Assembly (NCBI GenBank): GCA_964465145.1
Contig: CAYXJR010000042.1
Coordinates: forward strand, 1-38,382
From: JAUVKA01 sp964465145
Lineage (GTDB): Bacteria > Bacteroidota > Bacteroidia > Bacteroidales > UBA12481
Direction: 5' to 3'
DNA: 38,382 nucleotides
Positions 8,834-17,742 of this stretch are shown here, piece by piece. The notes below the pieces were generated by a model that was given only the letters and a program-made list of their open reading frames with translations, ran no database searches and was not told where the DNA came from. Positions within the stretch are counted from its first letter, which is position 1. Each line of letters starts with the position of its first letter. The position numbers were made by a program, and so were the translations under genes.

Positions 8834-9808
8834 CTAGCTGACACGATTGATCAGCTTGTTAGTGAAATTTTTAAGTTCCAATTTCCTGCCATTTTCCGTA
8901 TCCACCTTTTCAAGTGTCGCCAATGCTTTTTTTGAAAAAAAGATTACCTGCTCCCTGGTAAGGCGGTCAATTTCCAGCTCCAGGAAAATTTTCTTGACAG
9001 CCGCAATTTTTTCTTCAGGATCAGGATCCTCACAAGAATACCAGGACAAAAGTTCCTTCAATTGTTGAGGATTAGCTCTTTCCTTAGCTTGAATAAGGAG
9101 AAATGTCTTTTTATTAGCCAGAATATCTCCCCCTATTTTTTTACCAAATGTTTCCGGGCTTCCAAAAGTATCCAGGTAATCATCCTGTAATTGAAATGCC
9201 ATACCCATGTCATAGCCAAAATCATATACCAAATCGGCCTGTATGATACCAGACCCACCAATAATTGCCCCGATTTTCAAACTTCCGGCCAGCAATACAG
9301 CGGTCTTTAGCTTAATCATGTTCATGTATTCAGATACATTCACCTTGTCCATAATTTCAAAATTAAGGTCATATTGCTGACCTTCACAAACTTGAAGGGC
9401 TGTTTTGTTGAAGACACGCAGAACTTCCGGCAGAAGATCAGGACGACATGAAGAGATAAAAATATTAGCTTGGATTGCCATCGCATCACCCGAAAGAATG
9501 GCCCTGTTAACATCCCATTTAGTATGAACAGTGGGCTGATTTCTTCTCAGAAAGGCCTTGTCCATTATATCATCGTGCAGTAATGTGAAATTATGAAACA
9601 ATTCAATCCCCAAGGCTGGTTTTAACGCCTGCTCTATGTCGTCCGAAAACAACTGGCATCCCTGCAGCACTAGTATTGGACGCAGCCTTTTACCACCACT
9701 TTTTAGAGTATACCATATGGGTTCATACAATTCTTTTGGTTCAAGGGCCTCATTTTGCAGTTTAATCTCCCGTAAAACCAATTCATGAATATCATCTATA
9801 GACTTCAT
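8834..9808 (-). CDS. Polyprenyl synthetase (trans-isoprenyl diphosphate synthase)
   Basis: A 324-residue all-helical prenyl chain elongase that joins isopentenyl diphosphate units to an allylic diphosphate. The first aspartate-rich motif is LLHDDIMD (DDIMD at 79-83), preceded by the substrate-binding GGKRLRP (38-44); RRNQPTVH follows. The second aspartate motif is QLQDDYLD, followed by FGKKIGGDI. All catalytic residues are present and the length is normal. Product length (geranylgeranyl or longer, for example for menaquinone or undecaprenyl carriers) cannot be assigned. Its ATG overlaps the stop of the upstream MMPL transporter by 4 bases (ATGA), so the two are translationally coupled. Confidence 0.93.
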   Translation of the reverse strand: MKSIDDIHELVLREIKLQNEALEPKELYEPIWYTLKSGGKRLRPILVLQGCQLFSDDIEQALKPALGIELFHNFTLLHDDIMDKAFLRRNQPTVHTKWDVNRAILSGDAMAIQANIFISSCRPDLLPEVLRVFNKTALQVCEGQQYDLNFEIMDKVNVSEYMNMIKLKTAVLLAGSLKIGAIIGGSGIIQADLVYDFGYDMGMAFQLQDDYLDTFGSPETFGKKIGGDILANKKTFLLIQAKERANPQQLKELLSWYSCEDPDPEEKIAAVKKIFLELEIDRLTREQVIFFSKKALATLEKVDTENGRKLELKNFTNKLINRVS

Positions 9809-12138
9809 AACCTTCCCTGTTTTTCTTTTTTCTGTCTCATCTTTCCTTTTCTGGCCTGGTCTAATAAAAACGATGGAACCAAAAGCAGATTTGAAAATAC
9901 TGCCATAAACAATGTTATTGATATCAGTAATCCCATCGCTACAGTCCCACCAAATTCGGAGGCCACAAAGATGCCAAATCCAAAAAACAAAATTATAACG
10001 GTATAGATAATACTTACGCCCACTTCTCTTAATGCACTTATAACAGCCTGGTCGGGAGGCGTGCTGCTGCAGGCCAGCTCCTGACGAAATTTTGCCAGAA
10101 AATGGATGGCCGTATCTACAGATATCCCAAAAGCAATACTAAAAACCAGTATTGTAGATGGTTTGATCGGTATGGAGAAAAAACCCATTATTCCTGCCGT
10201 GATCAACAGGGGAAGCAAGTTGGGGAATATTGATATCAAAACCATCCTTGTTGAGGAAAACATCCAGGCCATAAACACGGATATAAGGAGAATGGCCAGT
10301 CCCAGACTGACAAAAAGATTTTTGACCAGGTAATGGGTGCCAAAAGTAAATGTCAGGCTGGAACCCGTCAGAATAGCGCGGTACTCACTGGCCGGGAAAA
10401 AATAATCAAGGTCTTTTTGAATGCTGTCTTTCAAAACAAGCATCCTTGTTACCCCAATATCAGCCACACGCATGTTAACACGCATTTTTTGCCGTGTTGA
10501 ATCAATGAGCATCCTCAGGAGAAAACTATTATCCGCACTTTCTTCAATCGATCTCAGGATAAAATTCTGCTCCTGTTTGCTGGGTAGTTTATATTGGTCT
10601 TCATCCCCGTTGAAATAGGCCTGTCTGGCAAATTTCAAGCCGTCGACAGCTGATAAGGACCTGGATAATTCAGGATATCCCGCCAGCTTATTCTGAAACA
10701 TTTCCACTTTCTTAAGGGTCTCATTTCTTATAGCACCCTTTGGCCTTTTGGTATCGATTGATACTTCCAGGGGCATTACTCCTCCTATATGCTTTTCGAA
10801 AAATTTCAGATCTGTATAAAGAGGATGATCCTTAGGAATATCATCAACAATGAAGCCTGTTGTTTTCATTTTACTGATTCCCCATACTGAAAGGACCAGC
10901 ATCAGGACAAAAACCAGGTATATGACTTTACGGTGGTTTTTAATGAGATAAATAAATACTTCTATTATCCGACTGATGAATTTATGATCCAGGTGTTTAA
11001 TCTGCCTTTCAGAAGGAGAAGGGAGAAAGGAGAATATAATTGGAATAAGCACAACTGAAAGAACGAATAGTATCATGATATTGGCCGCAGCGATAAAGCC
11101 AAACCTGGCAAGCATTTGATTATTGATTACCATAAAGGTTGCAAATCCAGCAGCCGTTGTAAGATTGGTAAGAAATACAGCATAGCCCACTTTATCTATT
11201 GCCCTCTGCAGTGCCTTGATTTTATTGCCGTGTTTTTTAAACTCCTGATGGTACTTATTTATTAAAAAAACACAATTGGGTATTCCTATAACAATAATAA
11301 CTGGTGGTATCATTCCCGTAAGAACGGTAATCTTAAAATCCATCAGGACCATAGTCCCAAATGCCCACAACACACCCATGCCTACAATCAAAACACTGGG
11401 TATCACGGCCTTGAGAGATCTGAAGAAAATTAATAACAGAATGAAAGTGACAGCCGCTGCCAGGTATATGAACTTCAATAGCTCAGACTTTATCATGATC
11501 AACAACAGCGACCGCAGATATGGAAGGCCAGAATAATGTACCTGCTGGTTATACTTATCCCCCCATTGGCCAGCCAGTTCCTGGGTCTTTTCTACAATCA
11601 GTTCTCTGTTTTTGCTGTCCACCATTACAGAATCCATGGTGAGGATCATCATATATACCTTAGATTGCGGTGTGTACAAAAGATCCCTATAGATGGGTAA
11701 GTGGTGAAATACCTCAACCAGGCTGTCTAATTCTGATTGAGAATCAATCCTTTCCGGAAATATTGAATTAAATAAAAATTTTCCTCCTGTCTTATCCTTT
11801 TTAATCTCTAATGCGTCTGAAACAGACAGGACAGCCTCAATGCCATCAATTTCCAGAAGTGCATTTTTTAACTGTATCCAGTCATTGAATTTTTCCAGGG
11901 AAAAAAACTGGCTATCCTGGATTCCAAAGAGGAAAATGTTAGCATCGCCACCGAAAACCTTTTTGAATTCTTCCAGTTTAATGGAAACAGAATCAGAATC
12001 CGGCATCATCCCGCTGTATCCATAATCCAGTTGAAGTTTAGGGACCTGCAATGCCATAAAGGCTGTAAGGCCCGTAATTACAAGCAGGAACATGATCCTA
12101 TACCGTAGAATTATACTGGCAATTTTAAACCATATCAT
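9805..12138 (-). CDS. MMPL/RND family transporter
   Basis: A 777-residue inner-membrane protein of the RND superfamily, in the MMPL/sterol-sensing-domain group. It has two repeats, each made of one N-terminal membrane helix, a large periplasmic loop, and five more helices (about 12 in all). The N-terminus MIWFKIASIILRYRIMFLLV is the first helix; the helix bundles lie near 215-370 and 600-755. These proteins usually move hydrophobic lipids or hopanoids using the proton gradient. No membrane-fusion or outer-membrane factor is next to it. The 4-base overlap with the polyprenyl synthetase gene suggests a link to isoprenoid lipids, but this is inference. A 7-of-8 -7 element lies upstream (12206-12213). 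Confidence 0.9.
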   Translation of the reverse strand: MIWFKIASIILRYRIMFLLVITGLTAFMALQVPKLQLDYGYSGMMPDSDSVSIKLEEFKKVFGGDANIFLFGIQDSQFFSLEKFNDWIQLKNALLEIDGIEAVLSVSDALEIKKDKTGGKFLFNSIFPERIDSQSELDSLVEVFHHLPIYRDLLYTPQSKVYMMILTMDSVMVDSKNRELIVEKTQELAGQWGDKYNQQVHYSGLPYLRSLLLIMIKSELLKFIYLAAAVTFILLLIFFRSLKAVIPSVLIVGMGVLWAFGTMVLMDFKITVLTGMIPPVIIVIGIPNCVFLINKYHQEFKKHGNKIKALQRAIDKVGYAVFLTNLTTAAGFATFMVINNQMLARFGFIAAANIMILFVLSVVLIPIIFSFLPSPSERQIKHLDHKFISRIIEVFIYLIKNHRKVIYLVFVLMLVLSVWGISKMKTTGFIVDDIPKDHPLYTDLKFFEKHIGGVMPLEVSIDTKRPKGAIRNETLKKVEMFQNKLAGYPELSRSLSAVDGLKFARQAYFNGDEDQYKLPSKQEQNFILRSIEESADNSFLLRMLIDSTRQKMRVNMRVADIGVTRMLVLKDSIQKDLDYFFPASEYRAILTGSSLTFTFGTHYLVKNLFVSLGLAILLISVFMAWMFSSTRMVLISIFPNLLPLLITAGIMGFFSIPIKPSTILVFSIAFGISVDTAIHFLAKFRQELACSSTPPDQAVISALREVGVSIIYTVIILFFGFGIFVASEFGGTVAMGLLISITLFMAVFSNLLLVPSFLLDQARKGKMRQKKEKQGRL

Positions 12139-12205
12139 ACACAGTCTTTCGGGTCAGACAGGGCAGAAACCCAGGACGCTAAATTACTATTAATGTAAAT
12201 CCTAA

Positions 12206-12213
12206 CAAATGCA
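12206..12213 (-). promoter_or_regulatory. Candidate -7 element for the MMPL-polyprenyl synthetase operon
   Basis: TGCATTTG on the minus strand matches TAnnTTTG at 7 of 8 positions, about 67 bases before the MMPL start. The intergenic gap (12139-12353) is AT-rich and otherwise shows only the opposite-facing element for the PiT gene. Confidence 0.3.
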
Positions 12214-12321
12214 ATAAAATCACATTTATTTTTTCAATTATTCCGTTATTGTCAGCATATTTATAAGCAGAAATTAACAAAAGCTTAATACAATATTAAT
12301 ATTAAAACCAGCAAATTATTC

Positions 12322-12329
12322 CAACTTTG
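12322..12329 (+). promoter_or_regulatory. Candidate -7 element for the PiT phosphate transporter
   Basis: CAACTTTG matches TAnnTTTG at 7 of 8 positions and lies 24 bases before the chosen ATG. The in-frame TTG at 12327 is part of this element, which argues against using it as a start codon. Confidence 0.4.
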
Positions 12330-12353
12330 CAAAATATCCAACCCATAATCAAC

Positions 12354-14594
12354 ATGGAAAATTTCTACATATTTATTGTTGTAATCCTATTTTTACTTGC
12401 AATTTCCGATTTGATAGTTGGTGTAAGTAACGATGCGGTGAATTTTCTAAATTCCGCCATTGGTTCGAAAGCCGCACCATTTAAGATCATCATGTTGGTG
12501 GCCGCCCTGGGTATTTTGGTCGGAGCAACTTTTTCAGGCGGCATGATGGAGGTTGCCAGAAAGGGGATAATGCATCCGGAAAAGTTTTATTTTGCAGAGA
12601 TAATATTGATCTTCCTGGCAGTAATGATGACCGATATCATTCTCCTGGATGCCTACAACACTCTCGGCTTACCTACCTCCACAACTGTGTCGATAGTATT
12701 TGAGCTGCTTGGGGCTTCTGTGGCTGTGGCTTTGATCAAAATAAAAGCTATTGGCCAGCCTATGGGAGAAATGGGTGAGTACATAAACTCTGCCAAGGCC
12801 CTTGCCATCATTTCGGGTATATTGATATCCGTTGTAATTGCCTTCCTGGTGGGGGCCTTTGTACAGTATCTGGCAAGATTGGTATTTACATTTAATTACT
12901 CCAAAACTTATAAAAGGTATGGTTCATTATTTGGCGGGGCGGCCATCTCAGCCATCACATATTTTATGCTGATCAAGGGTGCAAAAGGTTCATCATTTAT
13001 TAATGAAACAACACTGCAGTGGATAAATAATAACACCGGGGCCATTATTGGGTTAAGTTTTGCCGGCTGGACTATTATTCTCCAGGTTTTGTTATGGCTG
13101 ACACGGATTAATATTTTCAAAATCATTGTCATGGTTGGAACATTTTCCCTTGCCATGGCTTTTGCCGGAAATGACCTTGTGAATTTTATCGGTGTACCAC
13201 TGGCTGGTTTTGAATCCCTAAAAACATTCCTGGCCGATCCATCCAGTCAGGCCGACTCATTATTAATGGTTTCATTACAGGGCAAGGTACATACACCCAC
13301 CCTCTATCTTCTGCTGGCTGGACTGGTAATGGTTATTACATTGTGGACATCAAAGAAGTCAAGGTCTGTAACTAAAACAACTATCGATCTTAGTCGCCAG
13401 GATGAGGGTGTTGAGCGTTTTAGTTCATCAGCTTTTTCAAGAATCATTGTCCGCCAAACCAGATCATTTAACAGGGCCATACAATATGTTATCCCCAACC
13501 GTGTAATCAAAAATATTGAAAAACGCTTCGACAATAACAACAACGGAGATACAAATATTGCTGGAACTTCTTTCGATTTGGTTCGCGCATCGGTAAACCT
13601 TGTGGTAGCAGCCATATTGATCGCTTTGGGAACCTCCTTAAAACTACCACTGTCCACCACTTATGTAACCTTTATGGTAGCTATGGGAACCTCCCTGTCA
13701 GACGGGGCCTGGGGCCGGGAAAGTGCAGTGTACCGGATAACCGGCGTCCTGACTGTTATAGCCGGATGGTTTTTTACAGCATTTCTTGCTTTTACGGTAT
13801 CATTCCTAATTGCACTATTAATCAGTTGGGGTGGATTAACGGCAATTATTATTCTCATAGGATTATCTGTCTTGTTACTCATAAGAACTCACATATTTCA
13901 CCGTAAAAAAACCGAGGGTCAGGATACAGAATCGGATGCGATTGCAGATGCGCAACAAGGTGAACCCACCTCCATTGCCGACACCTGTATTAATAATGTC
14001 AGTAAATTTCTTGAAGAGTCGAACAATATTTATAGCGCAATAATGGAGGGTTTGATAAAAGAGGACAGGAAGGCAATACGAAAGCTTATGCCCAGGATAG
14101 AGGAACTCAATAAACTCACTAAATATCTGAAAGACAATATACATAAAACGATTGCCCTGCTGGGAGATGACCATATTGAAGCAGGTCCGCACTATGTGCA
14201 GGAGTTAGATTATATGAGGGAAATGGCGCATTGCCTGACCTTTATTGAACAACCTGTCTTCAAGCATATTGACAATAATCATAAAGGATTAATCCCTGTT
14301 CAGCAAGAAGAATTGCGACAATTGACCACTGAAATACAATCTCTATCAGAAACAACCCGCCAGTCCGTTTTACAGAATGATTTTAATAAACTTGTCGAAA
14401 TTACTGATGAACAACAGAAAATCCTGAATACACTTACTGATTATAGAAAGAATCAGATAAGAAGGATTAAAACAGAACTGGTAGGAACCCGAAATTCGGC
14501 ACTTTACATTGGTATTCTGCAGGAGTCAAAAAATTATGTCCTTTACTTGGTAAACTTATTAAAATCGCACAGAGACTTTATTGAACGTGGTTAG
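12354..14594 (+). CDS. Inorganic phosphate transporter, PiT family, with C-terminal PhoU-like region
   Basis: A 746-residue inner-membrane phosphate permease, driven by H+ or Na+. The two PiT half-signatures are visible: GVSNDAVNFLNSAIGSKAAP near the N-terminus and AGNDLVNFIGVPLAGF near residue 270, with a third conserved block LGTSLKLPLSTTYVTFMVAM near 430. There are about 11-12 membrane helices up to about residue 520. The C-terminal 200 residues are soluble and helical (NNVSKFLEESNNIYSAIMEG onward) and resemble a PhoU-like domain; this long form is common in Bacteroidota. I chose ATG 12354 over the in-frame TTG at 12327 because the hydrophobic N-terminus starts there and the TTG overlaps the likely promoter. 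The next gene downstream is a second, unrelated phosphate transporter. Confidence 0.92.
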   Translation: MENFYIFIVVILFLLAISDLIVGVSNDAVNFLNSAIGSKAAPFKIIMLVAALGILVGATFSGGMMEVARKGIMHPEKFYFAEIILIFLAVMMTDIILLDAYNTLGLPTSTTVSIVFELLGASVAVALIKIKAIGQPMGEMGEYINSAKALAIISGILISVVIAFLVGAFVQYLARLVFTFNYSKTYKRYGSLFGGAAISAITYFMLIKGAKGSSFINETTLQWINNNTGAIIGLSFAGWTIILQVLLWLTRINIFKIIVMVGTFSLAMAFAGNDLVNFIGVPLAGFESLKTFLADPSSQADSLLMVSLQGKVHTPTLYLLLAGLVMVITLWTSKKSRSVTKTTIDLSRQDEGVERFSSSAFSRIIVRQTRSFNRAIQYVIPNRVIKNIEKRFDNNNNGDTNIAGTSFDLVRASVNLVVAAILIALGTSLKLPLSTTYVTFMVAMGTSLSDGAWGRESAVYRITGVLTVIAGWFFTAFLAFTVSFLIALLISWGGLTAIIILIGLSVLLLIRTHIFHRKKTEGQDTESDAIADAQQGEPTSIADTCINNVSKFLEESNNIYSAIMEGLIKEDRKAIRKLMPRIEELNKLTKYLKDNIHKTIALLGDDHIEAGPHYVQELDYMREMAHCLTFIEQPVFKHIDNNHKGLIPVQQEELRQLTTEIQSLSETTRQSVLQNDFNKLVEITDEQQKILNTLTDYRKNQIRRIKTELVGTRNSALYIGILQESKNYVLYLVNLLKSHRDFIERG

Positions 14595-14636
14595 AAAAAA
14601 TATTCTGATTTATAACAACCCCCACGATAATTTCAA

Positions 14637-14668
14637 CCGGGTTTTTTATATTTGTTCATCTAACCCGG
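14637..14668 (+). promoter_or_regulatory. Promoter -7 element enclosed by a 7-bp inverted repeat, before the Na/Pi transporter
   Basis: CCGGGTT (14637-14643) and AACCCGG (14662-14668) form a perfect inverted repeat with an 18-base spacer. Inside the spacer TATATTTG (14647-14654) is a full TAnnTTTG match. The right arm ends 4 bases before the ATG. The T-run lies inside the loop, so this is not a standard terminator. It could be an operator overlapping the promoter, or a hairpin that covers the ribosome-binding site if transcription starts in the upstream gene. Confidence 0.5.
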
Positions 14669-14672
14669 CTTA

Positions 14673-16364
14673 ATGAAATTTACTCCTGTTGATTTTCTGG
14701 AACTCATTGGATCCCTTGGAATATTTTTGTTCGGGATGAAGATGATGAGCGAGTCATTGCAGAAAGTGGCTGGCTCAAAACTGAGAAATATTTTAGCAGC
14801 CATGACTTCTTCCAGAATAAAAGGAGTTTTTACCGGCCTGCTGATCACTGCAATCATACAATCCTCCTCAGCAACAACTGTTATGGTTGTCAGCTTTGTC
14901 AATGCAGGGTTACTTTCCCTCCTGGAATCTATTGGAGTTGTTATGGGTGCCAATATTGGTACAACCATAACAGCTTGGATTATTTCTATTTTAGGATTCA
15001 AAATAAAAATCAGTGCTCTGAGTTTGCCTCTCATAGGATTGTCGGTTCCTCTGCTTTTTTCTAAGATTAGCCGACGAAAATCGATCGGCGAGATAATACT
15101 TGGCTTTGCCCTCATTTTCCTTGGCCTGGAATACATGAAGGGCTCCGTTCCTGATATCCGATCCAATACTGAGATCTTGTCTTTCCTTTCTAACTATACC
15201 GATCTTGGGATTTTGTCCTATTTCATTTTTTTAGCAATTGGGACCCTGTTAACGGTAATAATCCAATCCTCTTCAGCCACCATGGCACTGACATTGGTAA
15301 TGGCCAGCAACGGATGGATAGGTTTCGACACTGCTGCTGCATTGGTGCTTGGGGAAAACATCGGGACCACTATAACGACTAATCTGGCAGCTACGGTGGC
15401 AAATGTTTCAGCCAAACGAGCAGCCAGAGCTCACCTGATTTTTAATACATTTGGCGTTTTATGGATGACCCTTGTATTTCCTTTGTTCTTAAAAGGAATC
15501 GACTGGTTGGTGATAGAAATGGGTTCAGAATCTCCATTTATTAGTTCAAAAAGCCTCCCAATAGCCCTGTCATTGTTTCACACTACATTCAATCTCCTTA
15601 ACGTATTTATTCTGATATGGTTTGTTCCTTTAATTCAAAAAACCGTTATCAAATTGGTGCGGTCAAAGGAGGATGATGAGGAATTTAATCTTATGTTTAT
15701 AAAAACAGGATTACTTTCGACTTCCGAATTGAGCTTGTTGCAAGCAAAAAAGGAAATTATTTTCTATTCTGATCACACTGCTAAAATGTTTAAAATAGTT
15801 CGCAAACAATTGTTTGAAACAAAAGACAGCGATTTTGAAAAAAGGGTTGGAAAGATTGAAAAATATGAAGATGTCAGTGATAAAATAGAACTAGAGATAG
15901 CAAATTATTTGACTTTGATTACAGAGGGTGAGCTAAGTGAGGATGGGTCAAAACGGATCAAAGCATACTTAAACATTATCGACAATCTGGAAAGTTTATC
16001 TGATTGCGGAAACAATCTTTCCCGCACCTTTATCCGAAAGAAAAATGAAAAAGCCGTGTTTCCTGAGGAATTAAGGACAAACCTGGAAGCCATGTTTAAT
16101 TTGGTTGAAAAATCAATTAACAATATGCAGGAAATGCTAAGAAAGCATCCCCAGGAGGTCGATATGATTGTTGCTGACCGCCTTGAAGAAACAATTAACA
16201 ATTATAGAAACGAGCTAAGAAAAAGCCATCTGGACAATATAGAAAATCAAAAAGATTACACATACATGGCAGGAGTGATCTACAACGATCTCTTCTCGGA
16301 GAGTGAAAAACTTGGAGATTACGTCTATAATGTATGCGAGGCTTTCAACGAGATCAACGAATAG
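14673..16364 (+). CDS. Na/Pi cotransporter family protein (NptA-like) with C-terminal PhoU-like domain
   Basis: A 563-residue inner-membrane sodium/phosphate symporter of the type II Na/Pi family. The two inverted-repeat signatures are clear: QSSSATTVMVVSFVNAG with GANIGTTITAW, and QSSSATMALTLVMASNG with GENIGTTITTNLAA. About eight helices lie within residues 1-330. The last 220 residues are soluble and helical (EIIFYSDHTAKMFKIVRKQL onward) and look like a PhoU domain. It follows the PiT gene by 78 bases with its own promoter-like element. The 3' end overlaps the converging thioredoxin-family gene by 11 bases. Confidence 0.93.
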   Translation: MKFTPVDFLELIGSLGIFLFGMKMMSESLQKVAGSKLRNILAAMTSSRIKGVFTGLLITAIIQSSSATTVMVVSFVNAGLLSLLESIGVVMGANIGTTITAWIISILGFKIKISALSLPLIGLSVPLLFSKISRRKSIGEIILGFALIFLGLEYMKGSVPDIRSNTEILSFLSNYTDLGILSYFIFLAIGTLLTVIIQSSSATMALTLVMASNGWIGFDTAAALVLGENIGTTITTNLAATVANVSAKRAARAHLIFNTFGVLWMTLVFPLFLKGIDWLVIEMGSESPFISSKSLPIALSLFHTTFNLLNVFILIWFVPLIQKTVIKLVRSKEDDEEFNLMFIKTGLLSTSELSLLQAKKEIIFYSDHTAKMFKIVRKQLFETKDSDFEKRVGKIEKYEDVSDKIELEIANYLTLITEGELSEDGSKRIKAYLNIIDNLESLSDCGNNLSRTFIRKKNEKAVFPEELRTNLEAMFNLVEKSINNMQEMLRKHPQEVDMIVADRLEETINNYRNELRKSHLDNIENQKDYTYMAGVIYNDLFSESEKLGDYVYNVCEAFNEINE

Positions 16365-17730
16365 GCCGCAATCCTTGTTGATTTAGAGTTTCGACCAGAA
16401 TCCCCAGGTTTCGTGGTTTTGCAACAATTTTTCGTTCGCCATCCAGCAAAACCATGGTGGGAGTTGCCCTTATACCGTAATCATAGGCAATACTGCAATC
16501 CCAGCCTTTTAATTCAGAATAGTTTATCCAGGGATATTGCCCTTTCGCCAGAGCAGATGTATATGCTGCTTTTTCCTTGTCAATGGAGATTGCAACAATT
16601 TCAAATCCAGCGGGGTGATAAGCTTCATAGAGTTTTTTAAAATCAGGAAGAATTTCATTGCAATGTGGGCACCAGCTCGCCCAGAAAAGGACCAGAACAA
16701 ATTTCTCTGGTATATCAGACATAATAACCGGCCCATCTGCCAGCGGGAGAATAATTTCCGGTGCTTTATTACCAATTGCTGTTTTCTGAATACTGGCCAA
16801 AACTTCGGCCAGCTCAGTTGATCTTTCCTCATTGGTACATCCGGCATCCAGTAGATAAGTCTCTGTTAAATAGGCAAAAAAGGTTTCATATTCCGAACGT
16901 TCAAAACCATCGGCCAGATCAGCCAGGATAAAATCATATACAGGTTCAGAAACTGCAGCCGAAGACATCAGGCGGTCAAGTCCCTTGATCATCCCGCCCT
17001 CCGACTCCGCTGGAGGGAATGCCTGCTCAAATAAACCGAAATAAGTCCGGATTTTTGTTATTAAAGGGGGACTATAGATTAATGAAGAATCGGAAAATTC
17101 AGTTTCATCAAAAAAATGTTCGATAACATATTCTATTTCTTGATTTTTTCCAAGGCCTACAGGCACTATTGGATTTTGTCCTACCTTCAGAAAGCGCGCT
17201 ACATAAGACCCGGGGTGTTCTTTTATTATCTCCCTGCTTATTAATTGGGGGTCTTCCATTCTCAGATTCATCAATTCCCTGTTCAGAGATTTGAAAAACT
17301 CACTGTTCTTTTCATAAAGAGTCATCAGCCTGCTAATCGCATCCGCCTTGCGATTTAATGTAATAAAGTAGGACATATATTTTACAAACAGGGTGTTTTC
17401 GACTGATTCAATTACCTTCAGGCTATCCCGGGGGGATGCATAGTGGGTTCTCATCCGTATGTTCTCCTTGTTAAAAATAAAGTCCCAGAAATTATTGGGC
17501 CCGACCACGATCCGGTATAGTCCGGGGTGTGCATCGGGGGGCAGAGAAAATTTAACATTACCGGGAATTGTTGTGCGAACTGAGTCCAGCATTTGGGTTT
17601 GGGTACCTCTGAATTCATACAGATAGGCCCTGTTGGTTGGCATTGAATCAACCTGGACATTAATAGTATACTGAGAAAATGACTCTGAGATAATCGTGAA
17701 GAAAACTAATAAAAATACCAGGCATTTCAT
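16354..17730 (-). CDS. TlpA-like thioredoxin-fold protein with Bacteroidota N-terminal domain
   Basis: A 458-residue secreted or periplasmic protein. A signal peptide covers about residues 1-19 (ending SESFSQ). Residues 20-315 are a region of unknown function that starts with a beta-rich segment (YTINVQVDSMPTNRAYLYEF), similar in layout to Bacteroidota thioredoxin proteins with a DUF4369-type domain. The C-terminal thioredoxin domain (about 320-455) has the active site WASWCPHC and the cis-proline segment RATPTMVLLDG. It probably reduces or exchanges disulfides in the envelope. The gene starts 12 bases after atpG stops, so it may be the last gene of the atp operon. Its stop overlaps the converging Na/Pi transporter gene by 11 bases. 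Confidence 0.85.
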   Translation of the reverse strand: MKCLVFLLVFFTIISESFSQYTINVQVDSMPTNRAYLYEFRGTQTQMLDSVRTTIPGNVKFSLPPDAHPGLYRIVVGPNNFWDFIFNKENIRMRTHYASPRDSLKVIESVENTLFVKYMSYFITLNRKADAISRLMTLYEKNSEFFKSLNRELMNLRMEDPQLISREIIKEHPGSYVARFLKVGQNPIVPVGLGKNQEIEYVIEHFFDETEFSDSSLIYSPPLITKIRTYFGLFEQAFPPAESEGGMIKGLDRLMSSAAVSEPVYDFILADLADGFERSEYETFFAYLTETYLLDAGCTNEERSTELAEVLASIQKTAIGNKAPEIILPLADGPVIMSDIPEKFVLVLFWASWCPHCNEILPDFKKLYEAYHPAGFEIVAISIDKEKAAYTSALAKGQYPWINYSELKGWDCSIAYDYGIRATPTMVLLDGERKIVAKPRNLGILVETLNQQGLRPIR

Positions 17731-17742
17731 CAGGTGGGGATT

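Noticed and set aside
12327..12353. TTG start for the PiT transporter, adding nine residues
   Set aside because: The TTG is part of a likely -7 promoter element, and the added residues do not extend the first membrane helix.
14660..15166. A 168-residue minus-strand frame within the Na/Pi transporter gene
   Set aside because: It mirrors the transporter's codons; the plus-strand frame has both Na/Pi family signatures.
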